A stretch of DNA of 64,000 bases from a virus. Position 1 is the first letter of the stretch. Each line of letters begins with the position of its first letter. The notes under the pieces were generated by a model. The model was not told the DNA's origin and did no database searches. It saw nothing but the letters and a program-made list of their open reading frames with translations. The DNA lies in IMG/VR virus record IMGVR_UViG_3300025881_000985, positions 62,001 to 126,000 of that record, one strand, 5' to 3'. Positions 43,123-52,408 of this stretch are shown piece after piece. A program made the position numbers and the translations under genes.

Positions 43123-45772
43123 CGCAAGGCTGGATAGAGAACGTGATATGATTCACGTGGTAGAACGTATTGACGGAAAAAGAAACTTTACGGAATACCC
43201 TGCTGAATATGTGTTTTATTATGATGATGCAAGAGGCAAGCATAAAACTATATACGGTAATCCTGTAAGTCGTTTCAGTACACGCAATAGCAAAGAGTTT
43301 CAAAAAGAATTACGTATTAATTCTAATAAAAGTGTACACGAAAGCGACATCAATCCAGTATTGCGTTGTTTAGAGAACAATTATCTCAACAAAGACGCAC
43401 CTAAACTACAAACATGTTTCTTTGATATTGAAGTAGATTTTGATCCAGAACGTGGATACAGTAGTCCAAGTGATCCATTCAATATGATTACATCAATTAC
43501 ATTGTATTTGGATTGGGCAGATAAACTTATTACACTAGCAGTACCACCTAAGAGTATGAGTTGGGAAACGGCCACTGAAATTTGTGCTAAATTTGATGAC
43601 ACTTATATATTCAAACGTGAAGAAGAATTATGCGAAACCTTTCTTGATCTGATTGATGATGCAGATGTCCTTAGTGGATGGAATAGCGAAGGCTATGATA
43701 TTCCATATACTGTTTTACGTATCAATCGTATACTGAGCAAAGATGATACAAGACGTTTTTGCTTGTGGGGACAATATCCTAAAAAACGTATGTTTGAACG
43801 TTTTGGCGCAGAGAACATTACGTTTGATTTGATTGGTCGTGTACATTTAGATTATATGCAACTATACCGCAAATACACATACGAAGAGCGTCATAGTTAT
43901 GCACTTGATGCAATTGGTGAGTATGAACTTGATGAAAAGAAAGTTGCATACGACGGCACACTTGATCAACTGTACAACGGCGACTTTGAAAAGTTTTTAG
44001 ACTATAATAGACAAGACGTTATGTTGCTTGTTAAACTAGATAGGAAGTTACAGTTTCTTGATTTAGCAAATGTTATTGCACATGATAATACTGTTCTACT
44101 TCCAACTACAATGGGTGCGGTTGCAGTTACCGAACAAGCAATTATCAACGAAGCACATTCATTAGGACTTGTAGTTCCTAGTAGAACTAAAAAAGAAGAA
44201 CATACAGAAACACAAGCGGCAGGTGCTTATGTTGCATATCCTAAAAGAGGTATGCACGAATACATTGGTGCCATCGACTTGAACAGTCTATACCCTAGTG
44301 TTATTAGAGCTTTGAATATGGGTCCTGAAACAGTTGTAGGACAACTACGACCCACAATGACAGAATTTTATATTAAAGAAAAGCAGGCAGAAGGAAAGAG
44401 TTTTGCTGATGCTTGGGAAAATATGTTTGGTAGTAAAGAATACCAAGCAGTTATGGAAATGGATCCCACTGTAGAAATTACCATTGATTGGCAAGACGGA
44501 ACCGAAGATTCGTGTAGTGCCGCAGATGTATGGAGATTGGTATTTGATAGTAAGCAACCGTGGATGCTCAGTGCTAACGGAACTATCTTTACATACGAAA
44601 AGAAAGGTATTGTACCTGGATTGCTAGAACGTTGGTATGCTGAACGTAAAGAGCTACAGGCTAAGATGCGAGATAGCGAAGGCGAAGAACGTGCCTTTTG
44701 GGACAAGCGACAACTTGTTAAAAAGATTAACTTGAATAGTTTGTATGGTGCTATTCTAAATCCATACTGTAGATTCTTTGATCATCGTATAGGACAATCA
44801 ACTACACTCACTGGCAGAATTATTGCAAAACACATGGATGCATTCACAAATGAATGTATAACAGGCGAGTACGATCATGTTGGCGAGGCAGTAATTTATG
44901 GTGATACTGACTCTGTATATTTCAGTGCTTGGCCAATGCTTAAAAGTGAAGTCGAAGCAGGTAATATGGAATGGAACAAAGAAATTTGTGTACAACTGTA
45001 TGACCAAATTGCAGAAAACTTAAACGATAGTTTTCCGGCATTTATGGAAAAGTCTTGTCATTGTCCACGCGAAATGGGTGAAATTATTAAAGCAGGGCGT
45101 GAGTTGGTTGCTAGTAAAGGTCTTTACATTAAGAAAAAACGTTATGCAGTTTTGATCTACGAACTTGAAGGTACAAGGTTGGATGTTGGCGGCAAGCCAG
45201 GTAAAGTTAAAGCAATGGGTCTTGATCTAAAAAGATCTGATACTCCCAAAGTAGTACAAGACTTCCTTAGCGAAATTTTACTTACTACTTTAACTACCAA
45301 CGCACCACGAGACGACGTTATTAAAGCAGTACGTGATTTTAAAATAATGTTTGCTGATAGACCAGCATGGGAAAAAGGTACACCTAAACGTGTTAACAAC
45401 TTAACCAAGTATACTGCTGAAGAAAAACGATTGGGCAAAGCCAACATGCCCGGACATGTTAGAGCCGCAATGAACTGGAATAAACTAAAGCAGATGCATG
45501 GCGACAAGTATAGTTCAGAAATCATGGACGGTATGAAAACTATTGTATGTAAACTTAAAGACAATCCAATGGGTTATACTAGTGTGGGTTACCCAACTGA
45601 TGAATTACATATCCCAAATTGGTTTAAGGACCTACCATTTGACAATGGTGCAATGGAAGCAGGAATTGTAGATCAAAAAGTTGAGAATCTATTAGGCGTA
45701 TTGAAGTGGGACATTGCTGGTGAAACCAACATCAAAACAACTTTCACGAGCTTGTTCGAATGGGACGACTAA
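43109..45772 (+). CDS. 43: DNA polymerase gp43 (family B)
   Basis: 887 residues. Proofreading exonuclease: FFDIEVD (D106, E108), SGWNSEGYDIPY and YNRQDVMLL. Polymerase: IDLNSLYPSV (motif A, about 390), KKINLNSLYGA (motif B), IYGDTDSVYF (motif C, about 596) and the thumb KKKRYAVLIYELEG. Length and order match T4 gp43. It works with gp44 and gp45 encoded in this window. Transcribed from the promoter at 42580. Confidence 0.97.
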   Translation: MSYIDARLDRERDMIHVVERIDGKRNFTEYPAEYVFYYDDARGKHKTIYGNPVSRFSTRNSKEFQKELRINSNKSVHESDINPVLRCLENNYLNKDAPKLQTCFFDIEVDFDPERGYSSPSDPFNMITSITLYLDWADKLITLAVPPKSMSWETATEICAKFDDTYIFKREEELCETFLDLIDDADVLSGWNSEGYDIPYTVLRINRILSKDDTRRFCLWGQYPKKRMFERFGAENITFDLIGRVHLDYMQLYRKYTYEERHSYALDAIGEYELDEKKVAYDGTLDQLYNGDFEKFLDYNRQDVMLLVKLDRKLQFLDLANVIAHDNTVLLPTTMGAVAVTEQAIINEAHSLGLVVPSRTKKEEHTETQAAGAYVAYPKRGMHEYIGAIDLNSLYPSVIRALNMGPETVVGQLRPTMTEFYIKEKQAEGKSFADAWENMFGSKEYQAVMEMDPTVEITIDWQDGTEDSCSAADVWRLVFDSKQPWMLSANGTIFTYEKKGIVPGLLERWYAERKELQAKMRDSEGEERAFWDKRQLVKKINLNSLYGAILNPYCRFFDHRIGQSTTLTGRIIAKHMDAFTNECITGEYDHVGEAVIYGDTDSVYFSAWPMLKSEVEAGNMEWNKEICVQLYDQIAENLNDSFPAFMEKSCHCPREMGEIIKAGRELVASKGLYIKKKRYAVLIYELEGTRLDVGGKPGKVKAMGLDLKRSDTPKVVQDFLSEILLTTLTTNAPRDDVIKAVRDFKIMFADRPAWEKGTPKRVNNLTKYTAEEKRLGKANMPGHVRAAMNWNKLKQMHGDKYSSEIMDGMKTIVCKLKDNPMGYTSVGYPTDELHIPNWFKDLPFDNGAMEAGIVDQKVENLLGVLKWDIAGETNIKTTFTSLFEWDD

Positions 45773-45809
45773 GTAGTTATGTAGGTACTTTATCAGCGAG
45801 GTGTGTGTT

Positions 45810-46796
45810 ATGAATACCGACGAAAAACTCAGTTTAAGCGAACTGGTTGGCTTTCGGAATAGACTAAACAACATCGTAACAGTTGACGGTGTTAAGAATT
45901 CTATAGATGACATTTGTACATTAATTGAAAATACAAATGTGAATAGTAACACCCATAAAGAACAACTCTCTCTGTATAACGAAAAGTTCCAAAGCATCAA
46001 ACAACAACTTGATTCTGTTTCTGAAGACGTAGCAAACCATAATAAACTAATCAGTGAAGAGCTTGAAAGAGTAAGTAAGAAATTCTATGCTTCAAATTAT
46101 GATTTAGAACTTGCATATGATTCAGCACAAAGTATTAGAGATGGTCGTCAACTTACCATGAGCGACAAAGCAGACGAAATATTTCGTCAACGTATTAAGA
46201 TGTATGTTGACTGGCGATTTCCTATTCTTGAACTTGGTTGCCGAGATGGAGATATGACCAATGAGTTAGTTGCTGGTGATCCGTTATACATTGTTGATAA
46301 CTACCAAGAATTTATTGATAACACACTTAGCAAATTCAATGATCAATATAAAAATAGAGTGCGACCATATTTGATACAAGAAGAATCTGGACAACCAAAT
46401 ATATTAGACATACAAAAGTTACCAATTGGTCAATTTGGTTTTATATTCAGTTTTAACTATTTTAATTATAGAAGTATACAAGGTCTCAAAGACTATCTTG
46501 GTCAAGCAAAAGAACTATTGCGTCCAGGTGGAACAATGATGTTCACTTACAATAACTCAGATATAGAACAACAGGCGGCGTTTGCTGAAAGTTATTTTAT
46601 GAGCTACATGCCTAAATCTCTTTTAATACCGTTGTGTCAAAGTGTTGGATTTGATTATGTTACAAGTTTTGATATCGGAAACCTAAGTTGGATTGAGATT
46701 CGTATACCTGGAGAACTTGAAAGTATTAAAGCTCATCAAGCAATGGCTAAGATTGTGCATATAGAAAAGTATCCAAAAGAATTGACTTTTGAATAA
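45810..46796 (+). CDS. SAM-dependent methyltransferase with coiled-coil N terminus
   Basis: 328 residues; ATG at 45810 chosen (GAGGTG 7 nt upstream). Residues 1-120 are helical, coiled-coil-like (EKFQSIKQQLDSVSEDVANH). From 139 a Rossmann methyltransferase begins: ILELGCRDGD (141-147 core), YIVDNYQEF, FGFIFSFNYF and LLRPGGTMMFTYNN. The target is unknown; nothing resembles a DNA-specific recognition domain. It is inserted between gp43 and gp45. Confidence 0.7.
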   Translation: MNTDEKLSLSELVGFRNRLNNIVTVDGVKNSIDDICTLIENTNVNSNTHKEQLSLYNEKFQSIKQQLDSVSEDVANHNKLISEELERVSKKFYASNYDLELAYDSAQSIRDGRQLTMSDKADEIFRQRIKMYVDWRFPILELGCRDGDMTNELVAGDPLYIVDNYQEFIDNTLSKFNDQYKNRVRPYLIQEESGQPNILDIQKLPIGQFGFIFSFNYFNYRSIQGLKDYLGQAKELLRPGGTMMFTYNNSDIEQQAAFAESYFMSYMPKSLLIPLCQSVGFDYVTSFDIGNLSWIEIRIPGELESIKAHQAMAKIVHIEKYPKELTFE

Positions 46797-46810
46797 GTGT
46801 ATGCTACATT
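46782..46810 (+). promoter_or_regulatory. Extended -10 promoter of gp45
   Basis: TTGACT (46782-46787), 17-bp spacer, TGcTACATT extended -10 (TG at 46802, hexamer 46805-46810). A nearby TATAAT at 46810-46815 is an alternative. Confidence 0.55.
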
Positions 46811-46840
46811 ATAATATAATCTAATGAAAGAGGATTGAAA

Positions 46841-47563
46841 ATGAAAGACTATCTACTAGATATTGTTCAACACACTTACGGCCTTGGCGGAATTGAGTTG
46901 GCCAAGATTACAGGTGATGAAAACGGAACTAAACTAAATTCAATCAGTGAAGATCGTACAAGTGTGGTTATCGAAGCTGACTTTAAAAATGCTATTCCAG
47001 ACTTTATTGGAACATTTGGGCTTCCTAACTTGGGTAGATTGCATACTTTACTTGGACTTCCTGTTTACAAAGAAGAAGCAAAACTTAGTGTAAATCGTAA
47101 CAATGATGAACCAAGCAACTTGCACTTTGAAAACAAAGAAGGTGATTTCCAGAACGACTATCGCTTTATGGGCGAAAGTGTAGTTAACAGTATCTTGAAG
47201 AACTTCAAGTTTAAAGATGTAACATGGAATATTGATATTGTTCCAACTGTTACTAGTATTCAACGATTGAAGTTTATGTCACAAGCACACCCAGACGAAA
47301 CAACCTTTAGTGCTAAAACTGAAGATAGTAAACTAAAGTTTTACTTTGGTGATCCAAGCAGTCATTCAGGTGAGTTTGTGTTCGAACAAGGTGTAAGTGG
47401 TACACTAAAAACTAACTGGAGTTGGCCAGTAGCTTATGTTAATGCTATCCTAAGTTTGCCTGGTGATAAGACTTTTAAGATCAGCGACGAAGGTGCATCA
47501 ATGATTACAGTTGACAGCGGACTAATTGCTTATAACTATATTCTACCTGCACAAACCAAATAG
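46841..47563 (+). CDS. 45: Sliding clamp gp45
   Basis: 240 residues; ATG at 46841 with AAAGAGGA 7 nt upstream, preferred to the TTG at 46835. Two-domain clamp fold: FGLPNLGRLHTLLGLPVYKE is a hallmark of T4-type gp45, with WSWPVAYVNAILSLPGDKTF in the C-terminal domain. The trimer tethers gp43 and also stimulates late transcription in T4, consistent with the late boxes seen here. Confidence 0.92.
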   Translation: MKDYLLDIVQHTYGLGGIELAKITGDENGTKLNSISEDRTSVVIEADFKNAIPDFIGTFGLPNLGRLHTLLGLPVYKEEAKLSVNRNNDEPSNLHFENKEGDFQNDYRFMGESVVNSILKNFKFKDVTWNIDIVPTVTSIQRLKFMSQAHPDETTFSAKTEDSKLKFYFGDPSSHSGEFVFEQGVSGTLKTNWSWPVAYVNAILSLPGDKTFKISDEGASMITVDSGLIAYNYILPAQTK

Positions 47564-47571
47564 GAGGTTAC

Positions 47572-47685
47572 ATGAAGCTAAGTGAATTTAAAAAGAAGTT
47601 TGGCGAAGGTACAGATTTTGATCTTGATTACGGGAAGGTAGTTATACTTGTTCTTTGCATTTATATTGCCATACAAGTATCGTAA
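47572..47685 (+). CDS. Tiny membrane protein
   Basis: 37 residues: MKLSEFKKKFGEGTDFDLDY, then one membrane segment (22-36). TAGGAGG lies just upstream, and the dpdA-like ATG follows the stop directly. Confidence 0.6.
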   Translation: MKLSEFKKKFGEGTDFDLDYGKVVILVLCIYIAIQVS

Positions 47686-49155
47686 ATGGATAACTTAACT
47701 GCAAAGCAGAATGACTATGCTGTCTTTCTTCCAGCTATTAGCGGATTTTATGCTACATTTATAGGTAAACAACGTAACGAACATTACGTTGAACCAGATC
47801 GTTTGTCCAAAGCAGGACTTGGTGATATGGAAGAACTTAATTGGCTAAACAGTCAAAAAGGTTTGTTTCCCTATCGTTGGAGTTTGTACTCCGGCGGACA
47901 TGCTAACTTGGATTTGAACAAGCAAGACTGGTCCGAAGACATGGTTCGCAACAGAGAAGAAGGTACGTTGATACTTGGTGATAGTGGAGGTTTCCAAATT
48001 GCTAAAGGTCTCTGGGAAGGCGACTGGAAAGCAAACAGCGGTTGTGCTAAAGCTCAAAAGAAACGTGCGGCTATACTGACATGGCTAGATAATATCAGTG
48101 ACTACGCAATGGCATTAGATATTCCGACTTGGGTTATTCATGACGAGAAAGCATCTAAAGCATGTCAGATTAGTACATTGCAAGAAGCAGTTGATGCCAC
48201 AAAGTATAACAATGAATACTTTATGAAACACCGTAAAGGTGTTAACAACGGTGGTGCAAAGTTTCTAAACGTATTGCAAGGTGCAAATCATGCTGATGCA
48301 GAACGTTGGTATGAAACAATGAAAGACTATTGTGATCCGGTTAAGTATCCTGATACACACTTTAATGGTTGGTCCATGGGTGGACAAAACATGTGTGATA
48401 TACACTTGGTTCTTAAAAGGTTGGTTACATTGCGTTATGATAACTTGTTGCAAGAAGGCATACATGATTGGATGCATTTTTTAGGTACAAGTAAACTGGA
48501 ATGGGCAGTACTATTAACAGTACTACAACGAGCAGTTAGAAAACATGTAAATCCTTCCTTTACAATCAGTTTTGATTGTGCAAGTCCTTTCTTAGCAACG
48601 GCAAATGGTCAGGTATATAGAGAAAATAAATTTACTCATAATGGCAAATGGAGTTATCTAATGAGTCCAACTGCTGATGATAAAAAATATGCAACAGACT
48701 CACGTAAATTAAGCGATGCGTTACTTGCAGATGGGTTTCATACAGTATTTGAAGATTCGCCAATATCAGACCAATTAAAGATTTCTGATATATGCTATTA
48801 CAAACCAGGTGATTTAAACAAAAACGGCAAAGAAGGTAAAACTAGTTGGGATAGTTTCAGTTATTGTTTATTAATGGGTCATAATGTTTACATGCACTTG
48901 ACCGCAGTACAAGAAGCCAATAGAAGATTTGATGCAGGAGACCATCCAGCGATGATGTGGAATCAAAAAGGTGATTATACATATTTTAAAGATATTGTTG
49001 ATGCAGTATTTGAAGCACCCGACAAAGAAACTGCTATGGCAGTAATTGATATGTATGATAATTACTGGATGGATATTATTGGTACCCGTGGCTTTAAAGG
49101 TAAAAAGACAAAGAATGCAAACACAATGTTTGGAGAATTGTTTTCAGTTTCATAA
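47686..49155 (+). CDS. DpdA-like DNA 7-deazaguanine transglycosylase (TGT family)
   Basis: 489 residues of the tRNA-guanine transglycosylase superfamily. LGDSGGFQIAKG (DSGGFQ 99-104) contains the catalytic Asp D99; NVLQGAN (195-201) and GWSMGG (228-233) bind the base; ISFDCASPF gives the second Asp D297, the TGT nucleophile. The zinc-binding Cys cluster of tRNA enzymes is not evident. Phage homologues (DpdA) exchange guanine for 7-deazaguanine bases in DNA. FolE, QueD-like and QueE genes 7-12 kb downstream supply the precursor route. Confidence 0.8.
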   Translation: MDNLTAKQNDYAVFLPAISGFYATFIGKQRNEHYVEPDRLSKAGLGDMEELNWLNSQKGLFPYRWSLYSGGHANLDLNKQDWSEDMVRNREEGTLILGDSGGFQIAKGLWEGDWKANSGCAKAQKKRAAILTWLDNISDYAMALDIPTWVIHDEKASKACQISTLQEAVDATKYNNEYFMKHRKGVNNGGAKFLNVLQGANHADAERWYETMKDYCDPVKYPDTHFNGWSMGGQNMCDIHLVLKRLVTLRYDNLLQEGIHDWMHFLGTSKLEWAVLLTVLQRAVRKHVNPSFTISFDCASPFLATANGQVYRENKFTHNGKWSYLMSPTADDKKYATDSRKLSDALLADGFHTVFEDSPISDQLKISDICYYKPGDLNKNGKEGKTSWDSFSYCLLMGHNVYMHLTAVQEANRRFDAGDHPAMMWNQKGDYTYFKDIVDAVFEAPDKETAMAVIDMYDNYWMDIIGTRGFKGKKTKNANTMFGELFSVS

Positions 49156-49167
49156 AAGGAGAATAAC

Positions 49168-49362
49168 ATGAAAAAGAGTAAACTCGAACGACATTTAAAA
49201 AGTTTAAAAGAAACTCATAATTTGTTAAATACACAAGTAGATGAGATTATGTCAAAACCGTGTTATACTGACAATGGACGAGTTGGTGCATTGAAACTAA
49301 AGAAGTTACATGTTAAAGATCAAATCTCAACAATCGAACGTGAGCTCGAAAACCTCATATGA
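49168..49362 (+). CDS. DUF465/YdcH-like small coiled-coil protein
   Basis: 64 residues forming a helical hairpin: LERHLKSLKETHNLLNTQVD, then GRVGALKLKKLHVKDQISTI, the H-x-LDxQIxxL...LKKxKLxLKD pattern of DUF465. AAAGGAG site upstream. Function of the family is unknown. Confidence 0.6.
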   Translation: MKKSKLERHLKSLKETHNLLNTQVDEIMSKPCYTDNGRVGALKLKKLHVKDQISTIERELENLI

Positions 49363-49388
49363 TACTTTAGGTAGATGAAGGAAATAAG

Positions 49389-49850
49389 GTGAAAAGACAG
49401 TTGCTATACTGGTGGTTGCTAAACGTTATAACCATTGCAGTTATATATATTATACACGATTTTGGAGTATTAACTCAGTTATACACCAACGATAAAACGT
49501 TTATTACATATTTAATAACAACATTATTAATTATGTCTACTATATCTGTTGGAGCCAAGTACTGGCGAAGCAGTATAACTGGATTTGAAGCAGACTATAG
49601 AAAGGAAGAGTATGTAAGTAGCATTGCTATTACTCTTGGTATGATTGGAACTATTATTGGTTTTATGATTATGTTATCGGGGTCTCTAGGAAACATTGAG
49701 ATCAACGATGTACAATCAGTTAAAAGATTGTTAAGCGGACTTACCCAAGGTCTCTTTACAGCTCTTAATACCACATTGCTTGGTTTAATCACTAGTCTGC
49801 ATTTAAGAACTCAGTTTGTTATCTTGGGTGCAGATGATCATGAAGACTAA
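49389..49850 (+). CDS. MotA/TolQ/ExbB-type proton channel protein
   Basis: 153 residues with four membrane segments (about 6-25, 38-56, 76-98, 117-137). Segment 3 LGMIGTIIGFMIML and segment 4 LTQGLFTALNTTLLGLITSL are the diagnostic ExbB/TolQ sequence pair, including the Thr-Thr in the proton path. Starts at GTG. Overlaps the ExbD-like gene by 11 nt. Shorter than ExbB because the large cytoplasmic loop is reduced. Would use proton-motive force together with its partner. Confidence 0.75.
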   Translation: MKRQLLYWWLLNVITIAVIYIIHDFGVLTQLYTNDKTFITYLITTLLIMSTISVGAKYWRSSITGFEADYRKEEYVSSIAITLGMIGTIIGFMIMLSGSLGNIEINDVQSVKRLLSGLTQGLFTALNTTLLGLITSLHLRTQFVILGADDHED

Positions 49851-50466
49851 ATCAAATCCATTAGAATTTGTTGACTTTCTATTCATTCTACTGCTAACCT
49901 TTATTAGTCTGTATATACTAACACTTATACTAATCAATCCAGTAGCAAAACAAAGCGAAGTTAAACAGAAAGCTGAATTTTTAATTATACTTGATTGGGC
50001 GGCAAATGCCAATACGGATATTGATCTCTGGGTACAGGATCCAGCTGGTAATATAGTGAGCTTTCGTGCAAAGCAAGCCGGAACCATGCACTTGGATAAA
50101 GATGACATGGGAAAAGTAACTGATGTATATACCAAAGCTGATGGTCAAGTGCAAGTGGTTAACATCAACCAAGAAATAGTAACAATACGCGGAGTGCCGG
50201 CCGGAGAGTTTCTTGTTAATTTACACTTGTATAGACTTGAAGGTGAACCTGAAAAGATGTATCCAATCAATGTACAAGTTATTAAATTAAATCCTTTTAA
50301 AAAAGCATTTGAAGGTAGGCTGATGCTAACTAAGCAAGGCGAAGAAGTAACTGTAACACGTTTTACAGTTAGTGTTGAAGGCGACATTGTTGAATTAGAT
50401 GACACTCCGGCTAGATTTATTAATACATCAATTTATGATGTTCCACAACCTGGAGATTATAAATGA
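49840..50466 (+). CDS. ExbD/TolR/MotB-like partner with YfaP-type domain
   Basis: ATG at 49840 chosen (an ATG at 49834 and an upstream TTG exist). 208 residues: one N-terminal membrane helix with an Asp near its cytoplasmic end (EFVDFLFILLLTFI, D12), the position of the proton-carrying Asp in ExbD/MotB. The periplasmic part begins IILDWAANANTDIDLWVQDP and continues MHLDKDDMG, the pattern of DUF2135/YfaP beta domains rather than the usual peptidoglycan-binding domain. Overlaps both neighbours. Confidence 0.65.
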   Translation: MKTKSNPLEFVDFLFILLLTFISLYILTLILINPVAKQSEVKQKAEFLIILDWAANANTDIDLWVQDPAGNIVSFRAKQAGTMHLDKDDMGKVTDVYTKADGQVQVVNINQEIVTIRGVPAGEFLVNLHLYRLEGEPEKMYPINVQVIKLNPFKKAFEGRLMLTKQGEEVTVTRFTVSVEGDIVELDDTPARFINTSIYDVPQPGDYK

Positions 50467-51014
50467 TAGATGTACTGTTTGAAAATATTAATATATGGAT
50501 GTTATACGGACTTGTAATTGTATTCTTTATTATTTCGTTGGTGATGTTAATAAAGTTAAAGGTGCGTGGATTGTTTTTTGTGATTCCTGTTGTTGTTTTC
50601 TTTGTAACAAGTGGAGTATACACATACCAAAGCATACTTGGTCAACCAACAACAAGAGTGTTACCAGAAGAGTTTAATGTAATTTCGTATATTGCTGACG
50701 AAGGCAATAAGAAAATTTATCTATGGATTCGTGAAAACGATAAACCATTTCCAATGAACTATGTTATACCTTATGAACGCCCATTGCATAAAAAATTACA
50801 CAAGAAGTCTGAAGAGGTTGGAAAATCTAAAGGGGCCAAGGGTTTAAAAGGAAAAAGAAAGATTATGCCAGATAACAAATTTGGCATAGATATCCAAGTA
50901 TACAAATTTGTTGATCAAAAAAGAATCACCAAAGAAGGTAATACTTTGGAACCAAACAGTGGTGGAGAAATCAAAGAATCCAAGAAAGCAGATCCACCAA
51001 CAACATACAAGTAG
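50463..51014 (+). CDS. Two-pass membrane protein of the envelope cassette
   Basis: 183 residues: two N-terminal membrane segments (about 12-31, 36-54), then a basic soluble region (KKLHKKSEEVGKSKGAKGLK) and a polar tail. It overlaps the ExbD-like gene by ATGA, so it likely belongs to the same complex. No family recognised. Confidence 0.6.
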   Translation: MIDVLFENINIWMLYGLVIVFFIISLVMLIKLKVRGLFFVIPVVVFFVTSGVYTYQSILGQPTTRVLPEEFNVISYIADEGNKKIYLWIRENDKPFPMNYVIPYERPLHKKLHKKSEEVGKSKGAKGLKGKRKIMPDNKFGIDIQVYKFVDQKRITKEGNTLEPNSGGEIKESKKADPPTTYK

Positions 51015-51023
51015 GAGGCTACT

Positions 51024-51359
51024 ATGAAGAAAACACTTGCCACAGTTGCATTAGTTGGCACCTTGATGATATCAAGTACTGCTCAAGCTGGAGATAGAAA
51101 CAACTGGATTGCTCCATTTGTAATTGGAACTATTATTGGCAACATACTGCACAATAATCAAGGACATACTACAACTTATGTTCAACCACATGTTACATAT
51201 GTACAGCCGCCAGTGATACACGAAGTTAGGCCAGTTAGAAGACATGTACGTTGTGAGCGACACTGGGAAACTAGATATGATAGTTACGGTCATCCTTACC
51301 AAAGTTGGTATAAGGTTTGCACTCGTAACCACCGCAGACACAGTCATAGATACGATTAA
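51024..51359 (+). CDS. Secreted His/Arg-rich protein
   Basis: 111 residues with a clear signal peptide (MKKTLATVALVGTLMISSTA then QA cleavage near 22). A short hydrophobic glycine stretch (IAPFVIGTIIGNIL) follows, then a Pro/Val and His/Arg/Tyr-rich region with two Cys. Similar glycine-zipper-like periplasmic proteins exist in host-envelope stress systems. TAGGAGG site upstream. Last of the envelope cassette. Confidence 0.6.
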   Translation: MKKTLATVALVGTLMISSTAQAGDRNNWIAPFVIGTIIGNILHNNQGHTTTYVQPHVTYVQPPVIHEVRPVRRHVRCERHWETRYDSYGHPYQSWYKVCTRNHRRHSHRYD

Positions 51360-51373
51360 AAGGACTGCAATAA

Positions 51374-51691
51374 ATGTATCGACCATTGCCAGACGGACTA
51401 ACTATCCGTGATTCAAATGTACAAGGTCTTGGACTCTTTGCTACACAAGACTTTGTTGAAGATACGGTTTTTGGTATTGTACATATCAAAAACAAAAACT
51501 TTCCTCATGGTTATATAAGGACCGCATTAGGTGCTTTCTATAACCATTCCGAGGAACCTAATTGCAAAACTGTAAAAGGATTCTGGCATCAAGTTCCTGT
51601 TGTATACCTTATGAGTACTAGCCCTATTCATGCCAATGACGAACTTACTGCAAAATATACTTTATACAACGATTTTAACGACATACCGTAA
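51374..51691 (+). CDS. SET-domain protein
   Basis: 105 residues, a minimal SET domain: GLTIRDSNVQGLGLFATQDF (GLGLFA 18-23, SAM-binding), GAFYNHSEEPN (NHSxxPN 57-63, the pseudoknot motif) and IHANDELTAKYTLY with the catalytic-type Tyr Y95. SET enzymes methylate protein lysines. Small viral SET proteins exist in algal viruses. The target may be a host DNA-binding protein or a phage protein. RBS not obvious. Confidence 0.75.
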   Translation: MYRPLPDGLTIRDSNVQGLGLFATQDFVEDTVFGIVHIKNKNFPHGYIRTALGAFYNHSEEPNCKTVKGFWHQVPVVYLMSTSPIHANDELTAKYTLYNDFNDIP

Positions 51692-51738
51692 AAAATATTA
51701 TTTTGGTTATCTAAATTGTAGACCTAAATAGGTTTATA

Positions 51739-51747
51739 TGCTATAGT
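51739..51747 (+). promoter_or_regulatory. Extended -10 promoter candidate
   Basis: TGcTATAGT, with no good -35 at 17 bp (TTGTAG at 51716 gives 20 bp). It precedes the gene at 51779, which has AAAGGT. A CTAAATAG late-type box lies at 51724-51731. Confidence 0.4.
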
Positions 51748-51778
51748 ATATAAACAATCAACTTAAAGGTTTAGATGC

Positions 51779-52408
51779 ATGGACGACGAAGCACTTATTA
51801 AATCTGTCAGGGTTACTGATAGGTCTGACAGCGATTTTATGGTGGGTAGAGAGATTGAACATACTCCAGCCTACAATATGCAAACTTTGTTTTTGCCTAA
51901 AATATATCCAGTTAAATTTATTATGTCGGTTAAACCAAAACATTGTACACACCTTTACTTTGGTGCAAACAAAGGTTTTCCAGAAACTGTTGACTCTAAA
52001 GAGTTCAAGATATGGGAACTGACTGTACTTGCTTTTCTTAAGAAAGGCTTCTGGTGTACACTAGATTTTCAACCACACCATTGGAACTTGGTTATGAATT
52101 CCAAACTTATCAACGAACCGCGTTTTATTCCGTTGGTGTCTTTGGAAGTACCCGGAATTGAACGTGCAAATTATAATACTTGTATCAAACTTGACGACAC
52201 AGGTATTGAAGCAACCAATGGTGGTGTATGGGTGCATGAACTTCACAACTTACGTACACGTGAAACATTTACACGTTGGGACGAATACCGAGGTGATAAG
52301 CATCATAAATTTTTAACTCAAGGTGTTAATGATCGTAAACGTGTTTATGGATTATGCATGGAAGACGATGTAATTAAAAACAAATCTACAAAGGAAGATG
52401 AACAATGA
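51779..52408 (+). CDS. Conserved hypothetical protein in the modification region
   Basis: 209 residues; alpha-beta with FKIWELTVLAFLKKGFWCTL, FIPLVSLEVPGIERANYNTC and GVWVHELHNLRT. ATG at 51779 is in frame; an ATG 4 nt earlier is not. Overlaps the next gene by ATGA, so the two products may cooperate. No confident family; the linkage to deazaguanine genes is only positional. Confidence 0.55.
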   Translation: MDDEALIKSVRVTDRSDSDFMVGREIEHTPAYNMQTLFLPKIYPVKFIMSVKPKHCTHLYFGANKGFPETVDSKEFKIWELTVLAFLKKGFWCTLDFQPHHWNLVMNSKLINEPRFIPLVSLEVPGIERANYNTCIKLDDTGIEATNGGVWVHELHNLRTRETFTRWDEYRGDKHHKFLTQGVNDRKRVYGLCMEDDVIKNKSTKEDEQ

